A stretch of DNA of 64,000 nucleotides from Curtobacterium sp. MCPF17_052 (GCF_003234085.1 NZ_QKSD01000012.1:67991-131990); one strand, 5' to 3'. Counted from the stretch's first letter, positions 54,491-63,657 are shown. Notes: a model not told the origin generated them from the letters alone. Numbers and translations are program-made.

Positions 54491-55564
54491 TCAGAAGGCA
54501 TACCGGATCCGGCAGGACGGCAGGTTCTCGGCCACGAGCTGTCGGAAGCGCTCGATGTGCTGCGCCTTCATGGCCGCGCGGTACCGGATGTTGACGGCAC
54601 CGTTCTGGGAGAGCTTCTGCTCCTGCAACTCGGGCCGCCACAGCAGGTCCTCGGCCTTCGGGTGCCAGCCCAGGTTCACCTCGTGCAGCTGCTCGTTGTG
54701 GGTGAGGAAGATGACCTCGGCAGCGAGCTGCGCCTTCGCGGCCGGGGACAGCACGTCGTCGACCTCCCGCAGCATCGCGGCCCAGTCCGCTTCCCACGTC
54801 GGGGTCAGGATGACGGGCGAGAAGTTCAGGTGCACCTCGTACCCGGCGTCGACGAAGTCGTTGACCGCCGCGATCCGTTCGGCGATCGGCGAGGTGCGGA
54901 TGTCCGTCACCTTCGCCGTCTCGTGCGGCATGAGCGAGAACCGGATCCGGGTGCGGCCCATCGGGTCCCAGTCGAGCAGGTCGCGGTTGACGTACTTCGT
55001 GGCGAACGACGCCTTCGCCGTCGGCGTCATCCGGAAGAGGTCGCAGAGGTCGCGCACGTTGTCGCTGAGCATCGCGTCGACCGAGCAGTCGCTGTTCTCG
55101 CCGATGTCGTAGACCCAGGCGTCCGGGTCGCACTGGTTCGGTTCGGTCTTCGGACCCTGCTTGTGGATGTTCCGGGCGAGGTGCTTCGTGATCTGATCGA
55201 TGTTCGCGAAGACGGTGATCGGATTGCTGTAGCCCTTGCGGCGGGGGACGTAGCAGTAGGCGCAGGCCATCGCGCAGCCGTTCGCCGTCGACGGGGCGAT
55301 GAAGTCGGCGGAACGTCCGTTCGGCCGCGTGACGATCGACTTCTTCACGCCGAGCACGAGCGCCTCGGTCTTGATCCGGACCCAGCGGGAGACGTTGCGC
55401 TCGTCGCCGTGCACCTCGGGGATCTGCCAGTGCGAGGCGACGGGCAGGATCTCGGCGTCCGGCCAGCGCCCGATGATCTCCTGTCCGCGCGGCAGTTCGA
55501 GCGCAGCGTCCTCGGCGTAGATACGCGTGACGTCGAGCAGGGGGCGTACGCGGGAGTCGGTCAT
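54491..55564 (-). CDS. Spore-photoproduct-lyase-family radical SAM protein
   Basis: A 357-residue radical SAM enzyme of the SPL family (often called SPL-like in actinobacteria). The cluster-binding cysteines are C97, C101 and C104 in CAMACAYCYVPRRKG, a CxxxCxxC motif; further conserved parts are FANIDQITKHL, EVHLNFSPVI and LTHNEQLHEVNLGW. True SPL repairs thymine dimers in spores; whether this member repairs DNA in a non-sporulating host is unknown. ATG has GGAG 6 bases upstream. It lies directly before the MNT gene with its own stop 2 bases past the palindrome array. Confidence 0.8.
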   Translation of the reverse strand: MTDSRVRPLLDVTRIYAEDAALELPRGQEIIGRWPDAEILPVASHWQIPEVHGDERNVSRWVRIKTEALVLGVKKSIVTRPNGRSADFIAPSTANGCAMACAYCYVPRRKGYSNPITVFANIDQITKHLARNIHKQGPKTEPNQCDPDAWVYDIGENSDCSVDAMLSDNVRDLCDLFRMTPTAKASFATKYVNRDLLDWDPMGRTRIRFSLMPHETAKVTDIRTSPIAERIAAVNDFVDAGYEVHLNFSPVILTPTWEADWAAMLREVDDVLSPAAKAQLAAEVIFLTHNEQLHEVNLGWHPKAEDLLWRPELQEQKLSQNGAVNIRYRAAMKAQHIERFRQLVAENLPSCRIRYAF

Positions 55565-55624
55565 CGCACTCCGTTCTACCCGGGGCCACCGACAGCTCGG
55601 ACGTCGCTCGGGCAGACTCGGAGC

Positions 55625-55936
55625 ATGACCGCCGGTGTGGAGGACGACCACTTCTTCGTCGTGGACGGCCGTCGGTGGCGGCGGACCGACCCGGCGCTCC
55701 CCGAGGACCTCGCTGCCCGGCTCCGGTCCCACCTCGGCCGAGGACGGAACGGGGTGAAGCTGGCGAAGCGGGCCGGGGACGAGGACGCCGTCGCCCGGGC
55801 CCGACACCGGAACGGCCTCGCCAAGCACGGACTCGGCGAGCGTGGGCCTGAGTGGTGGACCCGACCGGTGCCCGAGCGGATCGCGCAGGCCGAGCAGGCC
55901 CTCGCGGATCTCGACCGGCTCGACGAGTCGCCGTGA
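55625..55936 (+). CDS. Conserved small actinobacterial protein
   Basis: A 103-residue protein with the pattern DDHFFVVDGRRWRRTDPALPEDLAARLRSHL then basic helices (VKLAKRAGDEDAVARARHRNGLAKHGLGERG) and WWTRPVPERI. Short proteins of this kind are widespread in actinobacteria, often mislabelled as Tol transporters; no membrane segment or catalytic motif is present. Divergent from the radical SAM gene. ATG at 55625; the stop overlaps the next GTG (GTGA). Confidence 0.65.
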   Translation: MTAGVEDDHFFVVDGRRWRRTDPALPEDLAARLRSHLGRGRNGVKLAKRAGDEDAVARARHRNGLAKHGLGERGPEWWTRPVPERIAQAEQALADLDRLDESP

Positions 55937-56394
55937 CCGACGACGAGGTCATCCGTGCCCCCGCAAGGGAGCGCAGCGCGAACACCGCCGCACTCGGTCC
56001 GCTGCAGATCGTGGTCGGTGGGGTCCTCGTCGGGGTCGCCTTCGTCCCGGAAGCGTCGGCTCGGGTGTTCGTCGGGATCCTCGGCCTGGTCATGGTGGGC
56101 TTCGGGGTGTGGACGACCGCTCGTGCTCGACGGGTTGCGGTCCACCTGGGCGACCAGGAGCTCCGCTACGACGGGTACGTCCTCAGCTGGTCGGTGCCGC
56201 GCGCGCAGATCACGACCGTGCTCGACGACGGGTACGTGGAGTGGGTAGACGACGCCGGGCGCCAGCGCCGACGGCAGATCGGGCTCCTGACAAAGGCCTA
56301 CGAGGACGACGGCTCGAAGTTCGCCCCGTACTGGATCTGGCGCCGCGAAAAACTCCTCCGCGTCCGGGAATGGGCGGACGCGCGCGCGTACTGA
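55933..56394 (+). CDS. Small membrane protein with PH-like tail
   Basis: A 153-residue protein with two adjacent hydrophobic helices at about 23-60 (LGPLQIVVGGVLVGVAFVPEASARVFVGILGLVMVGFGVW) followed by a soluble beta-rich tail (VHLGDQELRYDGYVLSWSVPRAQITTVLDDGYVEWVD) like bacterial PH-domain membrane proteins. Function unknown. GTG start overlaps the preceding stop, so it is made with the 103-residue protein. The 200 bp after it hold only an imperfect GGGAGGC-type hairpin and a TAGGCT box for the next gene. Confidence 0.6.
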   Translation: MTDDEVIRAPARERSANTAALGPLQIVVGGVLVGVAFVPEASARVFVGILGLVMVGFGVWTTARARRVAVHLGDQELRYDGYVLSWSVPRAQITTVLDDGYVEWVDDAGRQRRRQIGLLTKAYEDDGSKFAPYWIWRREKLLRVREWADARAY

Positions 56395-56594
56395 CAGCCG
56401 GGAGGCCCGTGACGGGCTCGCACCGCGCCTCCTGTCGGGGCCGTGGTCGCCGCGTCAGGCGACGCAGGCGCGCGCGCCTGGTCAGCCCAACGGCGGACGA
56501 CGCGCGGACGATTCCCCACCTTCCGGATGAGGTGCGAGGGATCCTCGCGGCCGTAGGCTCGTCGCGGCGACGACGCCGAGGAACGAGGGGGACC

Positions 56595-56900
56595 ATGAAC
56601 GACATCGTCACGCACACGGGCGCACTGGTGGGGCTGCGCACCGGCACGAGCACGGCCGGCGGACCGGCCGGCGCCCGGGTCGGCGTCCTGCTGGAACTCT
56701 GCTCCGAGGACAGCGCCGGGGTCCGCCGTCCGTGGGAGCTCCTGGTCACACCCGCCCAGGCCGCCGCACTCGTCGAGGCCGAGCGGACCGAACCCGGGGT
56801 GCTCGTCCGCTTCGCCGGCGAACGACTGGGCGACCGCAGCGGTGTCCCGGTCGTGCGCGTCGGCCGGATCGCGGTGCTCGTGCCCGAACCGACCTGCTGA
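56595..56900 (+). CDS. Hypothetical protein (101 aa)
   Basis: A 101-residue protein with alternating beta pattern: IVTHTGALVGLRTGT, ARVGVLLELCSEDS, WELLVTPAQAAALVEAERTEPGVLVRFAGERLG, VPVVRVGRIAVLVP. No family recognised, no export signal. The ATG is preceded by CGAGGGGG and a TAGGCT -10-like box about 40 bases upstream. Ends in a terminator hairpin shared with the convergent beta-galactosidase gene. Confidence 0.55.
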   Translation: MNDIVTHTGALVGLRTGTSTAGGPAGARVGVLLELCSEDSAGVRRPWELLVTPAQAAALVEAERTEPGVLVRFAGERLGDRSGVPVVRVGRIAVLVPEPTC

Positions 56901-56925
56901 CCGACATCGGCTGACCACGACGTGA

Positions 56926-56957
56926 CGAACGGCCCCGGGTGTCCCCGGGGCCGTTCG
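56926..56957. terminator. Bidirectional terminator hairpin
   Basis: Perfect 14-bp stem (56926-56939 with 56944-56957) with a TGTC tetraloop, between the 101-residue gene (+) and the beta-galactosidase gene (-). Confidence 0.75.
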
Positions 56958-56970
56958 CGGTACAGGCGGC

Positions 56971-58803
56971 TCAGGCCTCGGTGTGCCCGAGCGCCGGCTC
57001 GACGCACATGCAGACGATCCGGGACGCCGATGCGTGCACCTCGAAGACGACGACCTCGTTCCGTCCGGCGCGGAGCACGGGTCCGGGGACGGCCAGCGTC
57101 GCCTGTGGGCCTCGTGACCAGTACCGGCCGAGACAGAACCCGTTGACCCAGGCGACGCCCTTCCGGAACCCGTCGAGCGCGAGGTAGCGGTCGAGGTCCG
57201 CGCCGCTCTCGGCCAGGTCGAACGACCCCATGGCGAACGCCGGACCGGCCAGGGTCTCCCCCGCCGACGTCGCCGCGGTCCGCAGGGCGTCGAGCGCGTC
57301 CTCCGGCACCGGGTCGAGTGCCAGGGGCGAGACGGTCCAGCGGGACAGGACGTCGTCGTCGATCCGGACCGCTCCGATCAGTCCCTTCGGCTCGCCGATG
57401 CGGGGCCCGTAGTCGACGCGTCCCTGGTCCTCGACGAGCAGTTCCAGGAGGCCCGTCACCGGCGGCAGGGCGATGGCACGGTCGTGGTGCTCCCGCTCCA
57501 GGACGCCGACGGTCCGACCGTCGACGCGGACGAGGACACGGTCGCGGACCTCCTCGGCGACGGTCAGCACGCCACCCTCGGGCAGGTCGACCTCCGTCCG
57601 GTAGAGGACGAAACCGGAGGCGGCGCCCAACTCGTCGAACGTCGGCGGCGTCTCGTGCGTGGTCCAGGACGCGATGGTCGGCAGCAGACCGGCGAGCGGG
57701 AGGACGCTGTCCAGGCGGACGGCGACGTCCGAGGCGGGGGTGGGGCGTGCCTCCAGGCCGGCGACGACGTCCGTCGTGAGCCGACCGGACCCGCCGGGCT
57801 GCATCGACGCGGGCAGGTCGGGGACCGGAGCGTGACGGGCGATGACCTGCCGGAAGGCGTGGAACTTCTCGGTGGGGCGACCGGCCTCGTCGAGCGGGGC
57901 GTCGTAGTCGTACGACGTCGCGATCGGCCGGTACACGCCCTTGTCGTTCGCGCCGTTGGTGAACCCGAAGTTCGTGCCGCCGTGGAACATGTAGACGTTC
58001 ACCGAGCCGCCGGCGGCGAGCAGGTCGTCCAGGTCCGACGCCGAGGCAGCGGCCGAGGTGGTGTGGTGGTGCTCGCCCCAGCTGTCGAACCAGCCGTCCC
58101 AGAACTCGGAGCACATCAGCGGACCGGTCGGCTGCGCCTGGCGGAGGCGTGCGAGACGTTCCGTGGAGCGGGAGCCGAACGAGCCGGTCTTGTGCAGCGA
58201 CGGCAGCGACCCGTCCTCGAGCATCGAGCCCATCGGCTGGTCGACGCTCGTGAACGGCACGGTGAGCCCGATGTCGCGGTGCATGCGCTCGAGCTTCTCG
58301 AGGTAGACGGGGTCGGACCCGTACGCGCCGTACTCGTTCTCCACCTGCACGAGCACGATCGGCCCGCCGGCGTCGATCTGCCGCGGAACCAGGATCGGGG
58401 CGAGGGCGTCGAGGTAGCGGCCGACGGCGGCGAGGAACTGCGGTTCGTCCCGGCGGATCCCGACCGTGCGGTCGGTGAACAGCCAGAACGGCAGGCCGCC
58501 GTTCGTCCACTCGGCGCAGATGTAGGGGCCGGGCCGGACGATGGCGTGCATGCCCTCGGCGGCGACGAGGTCCAGGAACCGGCCGAGGTCGAGCCCCCCG
58601 GTGAAGTCGAAGGTGCCGGGGGTGGCCTCGTGCGCGTTCCATGCGACGTAGGTCTCGACGGTGTTCAGACCCATGAGCTTGGCCTTGCGGATCCGGTCGG
58701 CCCACAGGTCGGGGTGGACGCGGAAGTAGTGGATCGCACCGGAGAGCACCCGGTGCGGCTGCCCGTCGAGCAGGAAGTCGGTGTCGCCGATGGCGAAGCG
58801 CAT
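56971..58803 (-). CDS. GH35 beta-galactosidase
   Basis: A 610-residue GH35 enzyme. Acid/base E157 in QVENEYGAYG and nucleophile E233 in CSEFWDGWFDSWG, with GAIHYFRVHPDLWADRI and VYMFHGGTNFGFTNGAND; the C-terminal two thirds hold the jelly-roll domains ending in NGFCLGRYWSRGPQATL. It removes terminal beta-galactose from oligosaccharides. No signal peptide, so it acts on sugars brought in by the upstream importer. Last gene of the LacI-controlled galactoside locus, 96 bp after the binding-protein gene and behind a hairpin. Confidence 0.9.
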   Translation of the reverse strand: MRFAIGDTDFLLDGQPHRVLSGAIHYFRVHPDLWADRIRKAKLMGLNTVETYVAWNAHEATPGTFDFTGGLDLGRFLDLVAAEGMHAIVRPGPYICAEWTNGGLPFWLFTDRTVGIRRDEPQFLAAVGRYLDALAPILVPRQIDAGGPIVLVQVENEYGAYGSDPVYLEKLERMHRDIGLTVPFTSVDQPMGSMLEDGSLPSLHKTGSFGSRSTERLARLRQAQPTGPLMCSEFWDGWFDSWGEHHHTTSAAASASDLDDLLAAGGSVNVYMFHGGTNFGFTNGANDKGVYRPIATSYDYDAPLDEAGRPTEKFHAFRQVIARHAPVPDLPASMQPGGSGRLTTDVVAGLEARPTPASDVAVRLDSVLPLAGLLPTIASWTTHETPPTFDELGAASGFVLYRTEVDLPEGGVLTVAEEVRDRVLVRVDGRTVGVLEREHHDRAIALPPVTGLLELLVEDQGRVDYGPRIGEPKGLIGAVRIDDDVLSRWTVSPLALDPVPEDALDALRTAATSAGETLAGPAFAMGSFDLAESGADLDRYLALDGFRKGVAWVNGFCLGRYWSRGPQATLAVPGPVLRAGRNEVVVFEVHASASRIVCMCVEPALGHTEA

Positions 58804-58853
58804 GTCACGTCTTTCTGGTGGGAACACGTCGGGTGGCGACGCGTCTCGTGGGA

Positions 58854-58886
58854 ACGCGGCCGTGCGGAGAACCCGCACGGCCGCGT
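58854..58886 (-). terminator. Hairpin between binding-protein and GH35 genes
   Basis: Perfect 14-bp stem (58854-58867 with 58873-58886), 5-base loop, 14 bases past the binding-protein stop; partial termination here would lower GH35 relative to the importer. Confidence 0.7.
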
Positions 58887-58899
58887 CGATGTGGTGGGG

Positions 58900-60234
58900 C
58901 TACTTGGTCGAGACCGTGAAGCCCTGGTCCTTGCCGTACTTGGCGAGGGCGTCCTGCCAGGCGGACAGACCCGACTCGAGTGACGTGCCCTTCTCGTACG
59001 ACTGCCCGACGGTGTCGGCGTAGACGCTGTTCGCGTACACCTGGTACGGCAGGTAGGTGAAGTCGTTGTCCGACGCCTTGGACGCGTCGACGAGCACCTT
59101 GTTGATCTGCTGGCCACCGAAGTAGTCCGGCTTCTCGTCGAGGAACGCGGACGACTCGAGGTCGGCGGTGGTGGACGGGAAGCCGCCGGACTCCATGAAG
59201 ACCTTGGTCGAGGCCTTCGACGAGTTCAGCCACTTGAGGAAGCCGGCGGCGAGGGCCGGGTTCTTCGACTGCTTCATGACGACCTCGGCGCTGCCGCCGT
59301 TGTTCGCGGTGGCCGCGGTGCCGCCGTCGTAGGTCGGCATCGGGGCAACGCGCCAGTCACCCTTCGCGTCGGCGACGCTGGCCTCGAGGTTGCCGGGCAT
59401 CCAGGCGCCGGTGATCAGCGTGGCGATCTGACCGTTGCCGAGCTGCTTGTACCAGTCATCGGTCCAGCCGACGGTCTTGGACAGGAGCTTCTGCTCGACG
59501 AGCTCGTCCCAGGTCTTGGTCCACTTCTTGGTGCCCTCGTCCTGCAGGTTGATCGTCACCTTGTCACCGTCGGTGGTGAACGGGGTGCCGCCGGCCTGGG
59601 CGATCATGCTCGTGGTGAAGCCCGCGTCGCCGGAGTCGGCCGCCAGGTACTTCTCGGGGTCGGCCTGGTGCAGCTTCTTGGCGGCTGCCACGTACTCGTC
59701 CCACGTCTTCGGCACCTCGATGCCGTACTCGTCGAAGACCTTCTTGTTGTAGAACATGGCCATGGGGCCGGAGTCCTGGGGCAGCCCGTAGACCTTGCCG
59801 TCCATCGAGACCGAGTTCCAGGTGCTCGCCGCGAACTTGCTCTCCAGGTCGCCGAAGCCGTAGTCGGACAGGTTGAGCAGCGACTCGGAGAGGGCGAACT
59901 GCGGCAGCGCGTAGTACTCGACCTGGGCGACGTCGGGGGCGCCCGAGCCGGCCTTCACGGTGTTCTGCAGCTTCGTGTACTGGTCGGCGCCGGTACCGGC
60001 GTTGACGAGCTTGACCTTCACCTTCGGGTAGGCCTTCTCGAACGCCGCGACCTGGTCCTTCGCCGATGGGGTCCACGACCAGTAGGTCAGGGTGCCGCCC
60101 TGGTCGAGGGCCTTGTCGATGTCCGAGGCCGAGCCGCCGGAGCCGGAGCCGCCGGACGCGCAGGCGGCGAGGGCCATCGCGGCGGTGACGCCGATGGCGA
60201 GGGCGCTGAGCCCGCGCCGGAGACGCTTCTGCAT
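58900..60234 (-). CDS. Sugar ABC transporter substrate-binding lipoprotein
   Basis: A 444-residue family 1 (MalE/UgpB-like) binding protein. Lipoprotein signal MQKRLRRGLSALAIGVTAAMALAACASGG with lipobox LAAC, then GGTLTYWSWTPSAKDQVAAFEKAYP, GLPQDSGPMAMFYNKKVFDEYGI and PDYFGGQQINKV near the end. The ligand is probably a galactoside-containing oligosaccharide, by linkage to GH35. Unusually it follows the two permease genes, with a 139-bp gap holding small palindromes (for example 60258-60274) and AAAGG as ribosome site. Confidence 0.9.
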   Translation of the reverse strand: MQKRLRRGLSALAIGVTAAMALAACASGGSGSGGSASDIDKALDQGGTLTYWSWTPSAKDQVAAFEKAYPKVKVKLVNAGTGADQYTKLQNTVKAGSGAPDVAQVEYYALPQFALSESLLNLSDYGFGDLESKFAASTWNSVSMDGKVYGLPQDSGPMAMFYNKKVFDEYGIEVPKTWDEYVAAAKKLHQADPEKYLAADSGDAGFTTSMIAQAGGTPFTTDGDKVTINLQDEGTKKWTKTWDELVEQKLLSKTVGWTDDWYKQLGNGQIATLITGAWMPGNLEASVADAKGDWRVAPMPTYDGGTAATANNGGSAEVVMKQSKNPALAAGFLKWLNSSKASTKVFMESGGFPSTTADLESSAFLDEKPDYFGGQQINKVLVDASKASDNDFTYLPYQVYANSVYADTVGQSYEKGTSLESGLSAWQDALAKYGKDQGFTVSTK

Positions 60235-60373
60235 GGTGGTGCCTTTCACTTCATCGTGAAGAAGGTGCTTCTTCGTGGAGGAGGGACTGCTCGGTGCCGG
60301 TGCGGTCCTTGCAGGGCCGCGCCGTGCCTCCCGGCCGGGGTCCGGTGCTGCTGACCGGGGCCGGAGGGCGGGA

Positions 60374-61336
60374 TCAGGCCTTGACGGACCCGGCCGCGAG
60401 GCCGGACTGCCAGAAGCGCTGGAGGAAGAGGAACGCGACCACGATCGGGATGATCGTGAGGAGCGAGCCGGTGACGACGAGGTTGTAGATCGGCTGTGCA
60501 CCGGAGCCGGTGGCCTGCGCGTTCCACTGGTTCAGGCCGACGGTCAGCGGGTACCACTTCGGGTCGCTCAGCATGATGAGCGGCAGGAAGTAGTTGTTCC
60601 AGGTGGCGACGACCGCGAACAGCAGGACCGTGACGACACCGGGTGCCAGGAGCTTCAGCGCGATGGTGAAGAAGATCCGGAACTCGCCGGCGCCGTCCAT
60701 GCGGGCGGCCTCGATGAGTTCGGTGGGGATCGCCTCGACCGCGTAGGTCCAGATCAGGTACATGCCGAACGGGCTGATCAGCGAGGGCAGGATGATCGCC
60801 CACGGGGTGTTCGTCAGGCCCACCTGCGAGAAGAGCAGGAAGGTCGGGACGGCCAGGGCGGTGCCCGGGACGGCGATCGCGCCGAGGACGATGGCGAACA
60901 CCGCGCGACGGCCGGGGAACTGGAACTTGGCCATGCCGTAGCCGGCGACCGTCGCGAGCAGGGTCGCTCCCCCGGCACCCACCACCACGTAGAGCAGCGT
61001 GTTGCCGAGCCACTGGACGAAGATGCCGTCGTTGTAGGTCAGCGTGTCGACGATGTTCTGCCACAGGTTGAAGTCCCCGCCGAACCACAGGCCGAAGGTG
61101 GAGAGCAGTGACGCCTGCGTCTTCGTGCTGTTCACCAGCAGGTAGAACAGCGGCGCGAACGAGTAGACGACGAACACGACCATGACCGCGGTCAGCAGAC
61201 CGGAGCGCTTCACCTTGCGTCCGTCGACGGGCTGCGCCGCCTTCCGGGAGGCTCGGGTGCGGCGTTCGCGCGGGTCGCCCTGCGTCGTGGTCGCCTCGGT
61301 GACGGTGAGGGGGGCGGGACCCTGCAGGGTGCTCAT
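60374..61336 (-). CDS. Sugar ABC permease (MalG type)
   Basis: A 320-residue permease with six helices and a basic N-terminus of about 45 residues. EAA loop seen as EAARMDGAGEFRIFFTIALKLLAPGV; also YSFAPLFYLLVNSTKT and GYGMAKFQFPGRRAVF, all typical of MalG/LacG-type proteins. Start overlaps the upstream permease stop by 4 bases (ATGA). No ATPase gene is present in the locus, so a shared MsmK/UgpC-type ATPase is expected elsewhere. Confidence 0.9.
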   Translation of the reverse strand: MSTLQGPAPLTVTEATTTQGDPRERRTRASRKAAQPVDGRKVKRSGLLTAVMVVFVVYSFAPLFYLLVNSTKTQASLLSTFGLWFGGDFNLWQNIVDTLTYNDGIFVQWLGNTLLYVVVGAGGATLLATVAGYGMAKFQFPGRRAVFAIVLGAIAVPGTALAVPTFLLFSQVGLTNTPWAIILPSLISPFGMYLIWTYAVEAIPTELIEAARMDGAGEFRIFFTIALKLLAPGVVTVLLFAVVATWNNYFLPLIMLSDPKWYPLTVGLNQWNAQATGSGAQPIYNLVVTGSLLTIIPIVVAFLFLQRFWQSGLAAGSVKA

Positions 61337-62280
61337 CGGTTCTCCTGTCGGGTGCCGCGGACCTGCACGACGTAGGCGATGACGGCGGTGATGACGCCCA
61401 TGACGATCGCGACGGTGGCGGAGTAGTTGAACTGCTGGCCGCTGAAGGACAGCGAGTAGGCGTACATGTTCGGCGTGAAGGCGCTGCCGATGACGTTCGG
61501 GGCGAGGGTCTTCAGCAGGTTCGGCTCGTTGAAGAGCTGGAAGCTGCCGATGATCGAGAAGATCGTGGCGATGACCATCGGGCCGCGGAGGGCCGGGAGC
61601 TTGATCGAGAAGACGGTGCGCATCGGGCCGGCGCCGTCGAGCTCGGCGGCCTCGTACAGGTCGGCGGGGACCGTGCGGAGAGCGGCGTAGAAGATCAGCA
61701 TGTTGTAGCCGAGGAACTCCCACGTGACCACGTTGCCGATGCTCGTGAGGACCCACGACGAACTGAACGGCTGCAGCAGGTCGATGCCGAGGGCGTCGTT
61801 CGCCGCTCCGGTCAGGCCGAACTGGTTGCCGTAGATGAAGCCCCAGATCAGGGCTGCGACGACCCCGGGGACGGCGTAGGGCAGGAACACGGCGATGCGG
61901 AAGAACCCGGTGCCCCAGAGGCGGGCGCTGTCGAGGGCCAGGGCGGCGACGAGGGCGAGGCCCAGCATGATCGGCACCTGCACGACCAGGAAGATCGCGA
62001 CCCGTCCGAAGCCGGACCAGAACTTGGCGTCCTGGAAGAGCTGGACGTAGTTGGCGAACCAGACGAACTGGTTGCCGCCGATGAGCTGGTCGCGGAACAG
62101 GCTGAGCCAGAGGGCGTAGCCGATCGGGACGATGAGCATCAGGACGAGGACGGCGACGAACGGGCCGACGAAGAGCCAGCCGGTCATCCGCCCCCGGGGC
62201 TTCCCACGGCGACGCGGTGCGGGCGTGGTGCCCGGGCGTCGCGGCGCGGCCTCGGGGCTCCGCGCGGTGAGCGTGCTCAT
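61333..62280 (-). CDS. Sugar ABC permease (MalF type)
   Basis: A 315-residue permease. GWLFVGPFVAVLVLMLIVPIGYALWLSLF first helix, FLPYAVPGVVAALIWGFIYG, and the EAA loop YEAAELDGAGPMRTVFSIKLPALRGP mark it as the MalF/UgpA partner. First gene of the galactoside importer operon, with AAGGAG 5 bases before the ATG, driven from the divergent LacI region. Confidence 0.9.
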   Translation of the reverse strand: MSTLTARSPEAAPRRPGTTPAPRRRGKPRGRMTGWLFVGPFVAVLVLMLIVPIGYALWLSLFRDQLIGGNQFVWFANYVQLFQDAKFWSGFGRVAIFLVVQVPIMLGLALVAALALDSARLWGTGFFRIAVFLPYAVPGVVAALIWGFIYGNQFGLTGAANDALGIDLLQPFSSSWVLTSIGNVVTWEFLGYNMLIFYAALRTVPADLYEAAELDGAGPMRTVFSIKLPALRGPMVIATIFSIIGSFQLFNEPNLLKTLAPNVIGSAFTPNMYAYSLSFSGQQFNYSATVAIVMGVITAVIAYVVQVRGTRQENR

Positions 62281-62353
62281 GTGACTCCTTCGTCGTGTCC
62301 TGACTGACGTCGACGGGTCTCCCAGCGCCGGTGGTCGTGCTGCGACCGGCCCT

Positions 62354-62405
62354 GATGTTGACGTCAACATCGAACGCTGGCGACCATAGCATGGCAACGT
62401 CAACA
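62354..62405. promoter_or_regulatory. LacI-type operators in the galactoside divergent region
   Basis: An 18-bp perfect palindrome GATGTTGACGTCAACATC at 62354-62371 and a second copy matching 11 of 14 core bases at 62392-62405 flank TATGGT (minus strand, 62383-62388), a -10 box for the importer operon. TAGCGT at 62411-62416 may serve the regulator gene. Confidence 0.75.
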
Positions 62406-62472
62406 TGCACTAGCGTTCGCAGGAGTGGCCGTGCGCAGGCGCCGACCCGAACCGTTCCGAGGAAGGCAGCGC

Positions 62473-63513
62473 GTGACCATCTCGACGACCACGGACGCTG
62501 CGGCTTCCGCCCGCCGCGCCCCGTCGCTCGCCGCCGTGGCCGAGGCTGCCGGTGTCTCGATGCAGACCGTCTCCCGCGTCGCCCGCGGCTTCGACAACGT
62601 CAGCCCCGAGACCCGCACCCGCGTCCAGCAGGCGATGGCCGAGCTCGGCTACCGCCCCAACCGTGCCGCTCGGGCCCTGCGCTCCGGACGGTTCCGGACC
62701 ATCGGCGTGATCATGTTCACCCTTGCGTCCTACGGCAACATGCGCACGCTCGAGGCCATCGCCGACGCCGCCGGGGTCGCCGACTTCACCATCACGCTGC
62801 TGCCGATGGCATCGCGGACCGAGGAGGGCGTCCGCTCCGCGTTCTCCCGCCTGCACGAACAGGCCGTCGACGGCGTGGTCATCATCATCGAGTCCCACGT
62901 GATCGACACCGCCGAGGTCGAACTGCCCGACGGCGTCCCGATGGTCGTCGTGGACTCCACCGGCACGACCGACCACCCGGCGATCGACACCGACCAGGCC
63001 GACGGCGCCCGACTGGCGACCCAGCACCTGCTCGACCTCGGACACGACACGGTCTGGCACGTGGCCGGCCCCGCGTCGTCGTACTCGGCGGCGAGGCGAC
63101 AGGCCGCGTGGAGTGCCACGCTCACCGCAGCCGGACGGACGGTCCCACCCGTGCTCGAGGGTGACTGGAGCACGTCGTCCGGCTACCGGGCCGGCCTCGA
63201 GATCGCCCGTCGCCCCGAGATCACCGCGGTGTTCGCGGCGAACGACCAGACCGCGCTCGGGGTCCTGCGCGCCTGCCACGAGGTTGGCCGCGCCGTCCCG
63301 TCCACGCTCAGTGTCGTCGGCTTCGACGACTCCCCCGAGTCGGACTCGTTCTGGCCGCCGCTCACCACCGTGCACCAGTCCTTCGACGAGGTCGGGCGCC
63401 GCGCGGTCGCCACCCTCCTGCGCCAGATCGAGGGCGGTGCCGCCACGGCGGCGACCGACCTGGTGCCGGTGCGGCTCGTCGTGCGCGCGAGCACGGCCGC
63501 GCCGCCGCGGTAG
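62473..63513 (+). CDS. LacI-family regulator of the galactoside locus
   Basis: A 346-residue repressor: helix-turn-helix at about 14-40 (PSLAAVAEAAGVSMQTVSRVARG), hinge NRAARALRSGR and ligand domain with FAANDQTALGVLRACHEVGRAVPSTLSVVGFDDSPESDSFWPPLTTVHQSF. Next to an importer and GH35, so it likely senses a galactoside and binds the palindromes just upstream. GTG at 62473 has GGAAGG in good position; GTG at 62425, which would make an mRNA start from TAGCGT leaderless, is the alternative and adds 16 residues. Confidence 0.85.
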   Translation: MTISTTTDAAASARRAPSLAAVAEAAGVSMQTVSRVARGFDNVSPETRTRVQQAMAELGYRPNRAARALRSGRFRTIGVIMFTLASYGNMRTLEAIADAAGVADFTITLLPMASRTEEGVRSAFSRLHEQAVDGVVIIIESHVIDTAEVELPDGVPMVVVDSTGTTDHPAIDTDQADGARLATQHLLDLGHDTVWHVAGPASSYSAARRQAAWSATLTAAGRTVPPVLEGDWSTSSGYRAGLEIARRPEITAVFAANDQTALGVLRACHEVGRAVPSTLSVVGFDDSPESDSFWPPLTTVHQSFDEVGRRAVATLLRQIEGGAATAATDLVPVRLVVRASTAAPPR

Positions 63514-63560
63514 CGGCGCGGCGCGGGGCGCGGCGGGGCGGGCGCGGCGGCCCGGTAGCG

Positions 63561-63657
63561 GCGGGTGCGTTTCGCGCTGGGCGACACATTTCGGGTTGGT
63601 TGCCGCGCGGCCTGTCGCTGGGCGCGAAACGCGGCTGGCCGGGAGGCGCGTGTCGGG
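63561..63657. repeat. Self-complementary repeat, copy 1
   Basis: Arms 63567-63586 and 63613-63632 pair as 11 bp, a symmetric TGG/TGG internal loop, and 6 bp. A GGCCGGGAGGCGCGTG tail follows. It differs from copies 2 and 3 at several inner bases and ends TGTCGGG. Confidence 0.75.
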
